Of a DNA stretch of 64,000 nucleotides, positions 63,101 to 64,000 are shown in pieces (the first letter of the stretch is position 1; each line of letters begins with the position of its first letter). A program made the translations under genes and the position numbers. Source of the DNA: Jacaranda mimosifolia (lineage: Eukaryota; Streptophyta; Magnoliopsida; Lamiales; Bignoniaceae); contig CM032128.1 of the NCBI GenBank assembly GCA_018894105.1, positions 12,381,001 through 12,445,000 on the forward strand. Reading direction: 5' to 3'. Under the pieces are notes generated by a model. The model saw only the letters and a list, made by a program, of their open reading frames with translations. It was not told where the DNA came from and did no database searches.

Positions 63101-63669
63101 TAGTTATAAAATGACGACTAGCTAGGTAGAATATACGGCTTACCCTGCTGTCAAAAGTATCATGGAAATAACCAACAAAATGCATTGGTATGCCTTGTAC
63201 TTGGATTTGGATGAGCTTGTAATATAACCAGAAGGAACCTTTTTCATGTTGATCCATCCAAATTGAGGGCGAATCAAAAGGACAAACCCAAGAAGAAATC
63301 CAGTCGCAAATCCTCCAAGATGAGCAAAATTGTCGACATGGGGGAGGATTCCAACAGCCATATTAATGAGAATGATGAGGAGAAGAGTCAATAATGAATG
63401 AATCTGATCAAAATACATAGATCAGAACTAGAAAAGAAATTAATTAGACACAAATGCTTAGAATGTAAAAGTAATACTAAAGAAACTGAATTCTTCTATA
63501 TATACCTTGTTCTCATATATTGTCCAATTGACAAGAAGTTCAGAAAGCATAGCACCAAGCAAACCAAACAACGCACCGGAGGCACCAACAGAAATAGTTG
63601 TACGTACGAACAAAGAAGACAACAAACTACCACCAATTCCAGATACAACATAGAGCAAACCAACCCGCA
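54070..63669 (-). CDS. RBL: RHOMBOID-like serine protease, 3' part of gene
   Basis: Four exons join in frame: 63669-63506, 63403-63144, 55492-55375 and 54195-54070, giving about 222 C-terminal residues and a TAA stop. All junctions are GT-AG, and the split codon between exons two and three is restored exactly. The protein is an intramembrane protease. The [13 protein letters not shown] block carries the catalytic Ser, and [17 protein letters not shown] carries the catalytic His. The tail has [16 protein letters not shown] and ends ...[10 protein letters not shown], as in the plant RBL1/RBL2 (KOM-like) group. Several hydrophobic segments fit a multi-pass membrane protein of the secretory pathway. 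No stop or frameshift is seen. The 7.65 kb intron (55493-63143) holds a Copia element and a SINE. The last intron holds a long-TIR element. The 5' exons lie beyond 64000. Confidence 0.9.
54768..55296. mobile_element. Long-TIR (MULE-like) element in the last rhomboid intron
   Basis: Imperfect TIRs of about 150 bp: the left contains ACATTTTACCAT and TTTTTCACCTTACCATA, and the complemented right ACATTTTACCAC and TTTTCTTTCACCTTGCCATA. AAAATAAG flanks both sides (54760-54767, 55297-55304). 529 bp, no coding capacity. It ends 79 bp from the preceding exon's donor site. Confidence 0.75.
55375..55492 (-). CDS. RBL: Rhomboid penultimate exon
   Basis: 118 bp. The acceptor is TAATGTAG and the donor GCACT then GTAAGA. 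The first base completes the Gly codon left by the previous exon. Encodes the last membrane segment and the Cys-rich [16 protein letters not shown]. Confidence 0.88.
55649..55853 (+). repeat. 5' LTR of the intronic Copia element
   Basis: 205 bp, starting cattgaaatag (diverged from TGTTGGAATAG) and ending GCTGCTTGCA. Confidence 0.75.
56163..61269 (+). pseudogene. Gag-pol relic of the intronic Copia element
   Basis: Gag at about 56240-56400 contains [14 protein letters not shown] and [15 protein letters not shown] segments. An integrase piece lies near 57800-57860 ([15 protein letters not shown]). RT remnants lie near 58905-58985 ([22 protein letters not shown]), 59100-59180 ([15 protein letters not shown]) and 59380-59540 (VYVNDIVF in place of [15 protein letters not shown]). 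RNase H follows the hAT insertion, ending near 61041-61265 with [16 protein letters not shown] and HLEEGLLE. Stops and frameshifts are frequent. The Asp-to-Asn change in the RT motif would itself abolish activity. Confidence 0.8.
59764..60699. mobile_element. hAT-type element inside the Copia pol relic
   Basis: Ends CATGGTTCGCT and, complemented, CATGGTTCACT. CCTCACAC flanks both sides exactly (59756-59763, 60700-60707), an 8 bp duplication. 936 bp, no transposase. Subterminal motifs with ggatcggaacag / gatcggaacgg occur at both ends. Confidence 0.85.
61270..61491 (+). repeat. 3' LTR of the intronic Copia element
   Basis: Starts TGTTGGAATAG directly after the purine-rich gaggagggac and ends GCTACTTGCA. 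222 bp. Confidence 0.78.
61865..61881. repeat. (CT)n microsatellite
   Basis: Uninterrupted CT dinucleotides in the rhomboid intron. Confidence 0.9.
62115..62212 (+). mobile_element. Short tRNA-derived SINE
   Basis: A-box-like gccgagtggcttatag and B-box GGGTTCGATTCC lie about 50 bp apart, followed by an A-rich tail (aataaataaaa). It is flanked by 22 bp direct repeats with about three differences (62093-62114 and 62213-62234, containing taagctac.aaatg), as made by LINE-driven insertion. Confidence 0.65.
63144..63403 (-). CDS. RBL: Rhomboid exon with catalytic histidine
   Basis: 260 bp. The acceptor is TTTGATCAG and the donor GCAGG then GTAAGC. Encodes two membrane segments, the [16 protein letters not shown] region and a Lys-rich loop. 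Ends in phase 2 (GG). Confidence 0.9.
63506..63669 (-). CDS. RBL: Rhomboid exon with catalytic serine
   Basis: 164 bp. The acceptor is TATACAG and the donor AAG then GTATAT. Encodes [13 protein letters not shown] and the GASG serine motif, then NWTIYENK. The first two bases complete a codon from the upstream exon outside the window. Confidence 0.9.
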
Positions 63670-64000
63670 CTGTATAAAAATGAACATAAATAATGATCAG
63701 AAGTAAAATATTTCCATATAATGCCACTCAATATCTATTATAGTTATTACCTAATAATTTTTACTTATTCTTAGTACTAAGAAAGAAAAAGTTTTAATGG
63801 GAGAAAATATGAGTGTCATCAAGTCTAGCTTAATTTTATTTTTTATTTCTTTTCAGAAGCAATCTGATACTTAATTATCTTAGATATTAACTCAAACAAA
63901 TCAATAATTTAAAAATATCAAACTATTAGTGAATAACTAGTATAAAAATAGAAAAAGTATTCTTTTTATTTATTATTTTCTAATTTTGAATTCACTTTCA
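63670..64000. other. Rhomboid upstream intron (partial)
   Basis: AT-rich. Ends in the acceptor TATACAG at 63670. No further exon seen before the window edge. Confidence 0.6.

Larger units (their letters stand above)
61492..63143. other. Rhomboid intron remainder
   Basis: AT-rich intron sequence. Apart from the microsatellite and SINE listed separately, nothing recognised. Confidence 0.5.

Noticed and set aside
1..64000. A novel defence or biosynthetic gene system
   Set aside because: Apart from the rhomboid gene, every coding trace I can identify belongs to a known transposon class or to an isolated exon. Nothing forms a gene cluster.

Overview
The window is AT-rich nuclear DNA of a flowering plant, probably a eudicot. 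The evidence is the plant-type transposon set (Copia, Ty3/Gypsy, Helitron, CACTA, hAT, MULE, SINEs), plant splice signals, and one multi-exon host gene of the plant RHOMBOID-like family. I cannot name the species. There are no operons, bacterial genes or CRISPR arrays. Nearly all of the window is nested mobile-element sequence.

Left part (1-6162): a 0.9 kb direct duplication (1-917 and 1781-2699) carries an 87 bp patch that is inverted between the copies. It is followed by a foldback made of Copia-type LTR pieces (3462-5127) and AT-rich filler.

6163-18502: a Ty3/Gypsy-type element on the minus strand, with a perfect 5 bp target duplication, very long LTRs (about 3.7 kb each) and a short interior that holds only a broken gag. 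Its left LTR is interrupted by an antisense solo Copia LTR (7355-9523). The LTRs carry several tandem arrays.

18503-27111: a decayed autonomous Helitron on the minus strand, with HUH Rep and Pif1-like helicase remnants. Beside it lie an orphan ALKBH2-type exon (25691-25880) and a compact non-autonomous Helitron (26389-27111). Diverged direct repeats bracket the Helitron block.

27660-40000: a Copia element (27665-37178) with a perfect 5 bp target duplication and broken gag-pol, apparently inserted into a SINE. A Gypsy-like solo LTR (37780-39993) follows.

40100-47666: a CACTA element with broken TNP2 and second-ORF exons and an intact right end. An hAT element (42493-45344) splits one exon. 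That hAT in turn contains a MULE-like element with a GC-rich tandem-repeat core and a small hairpin-bearing MITE.

47667-53400: repeat-rich DNA with Helitron-like ends, a tandem duplication, a C27 tract and a MITE. No gene is convincing here.

53400-64000: the 3' half of a rhomboid protease gene on the minus strand. Four exons (63669-63506, 63403-63144, 55492-55375, 54195-54070) join in frame to a stop codon and encode the catalytic Ser and His regions. A 7.65 kb intron holds a degenerate Copia element (itself carrying an hAT insertion) and a SINE. The last intron holds a long-TIR element. This is the only credible functional host gene. The 5' exons lie beyond the right edge of the window.
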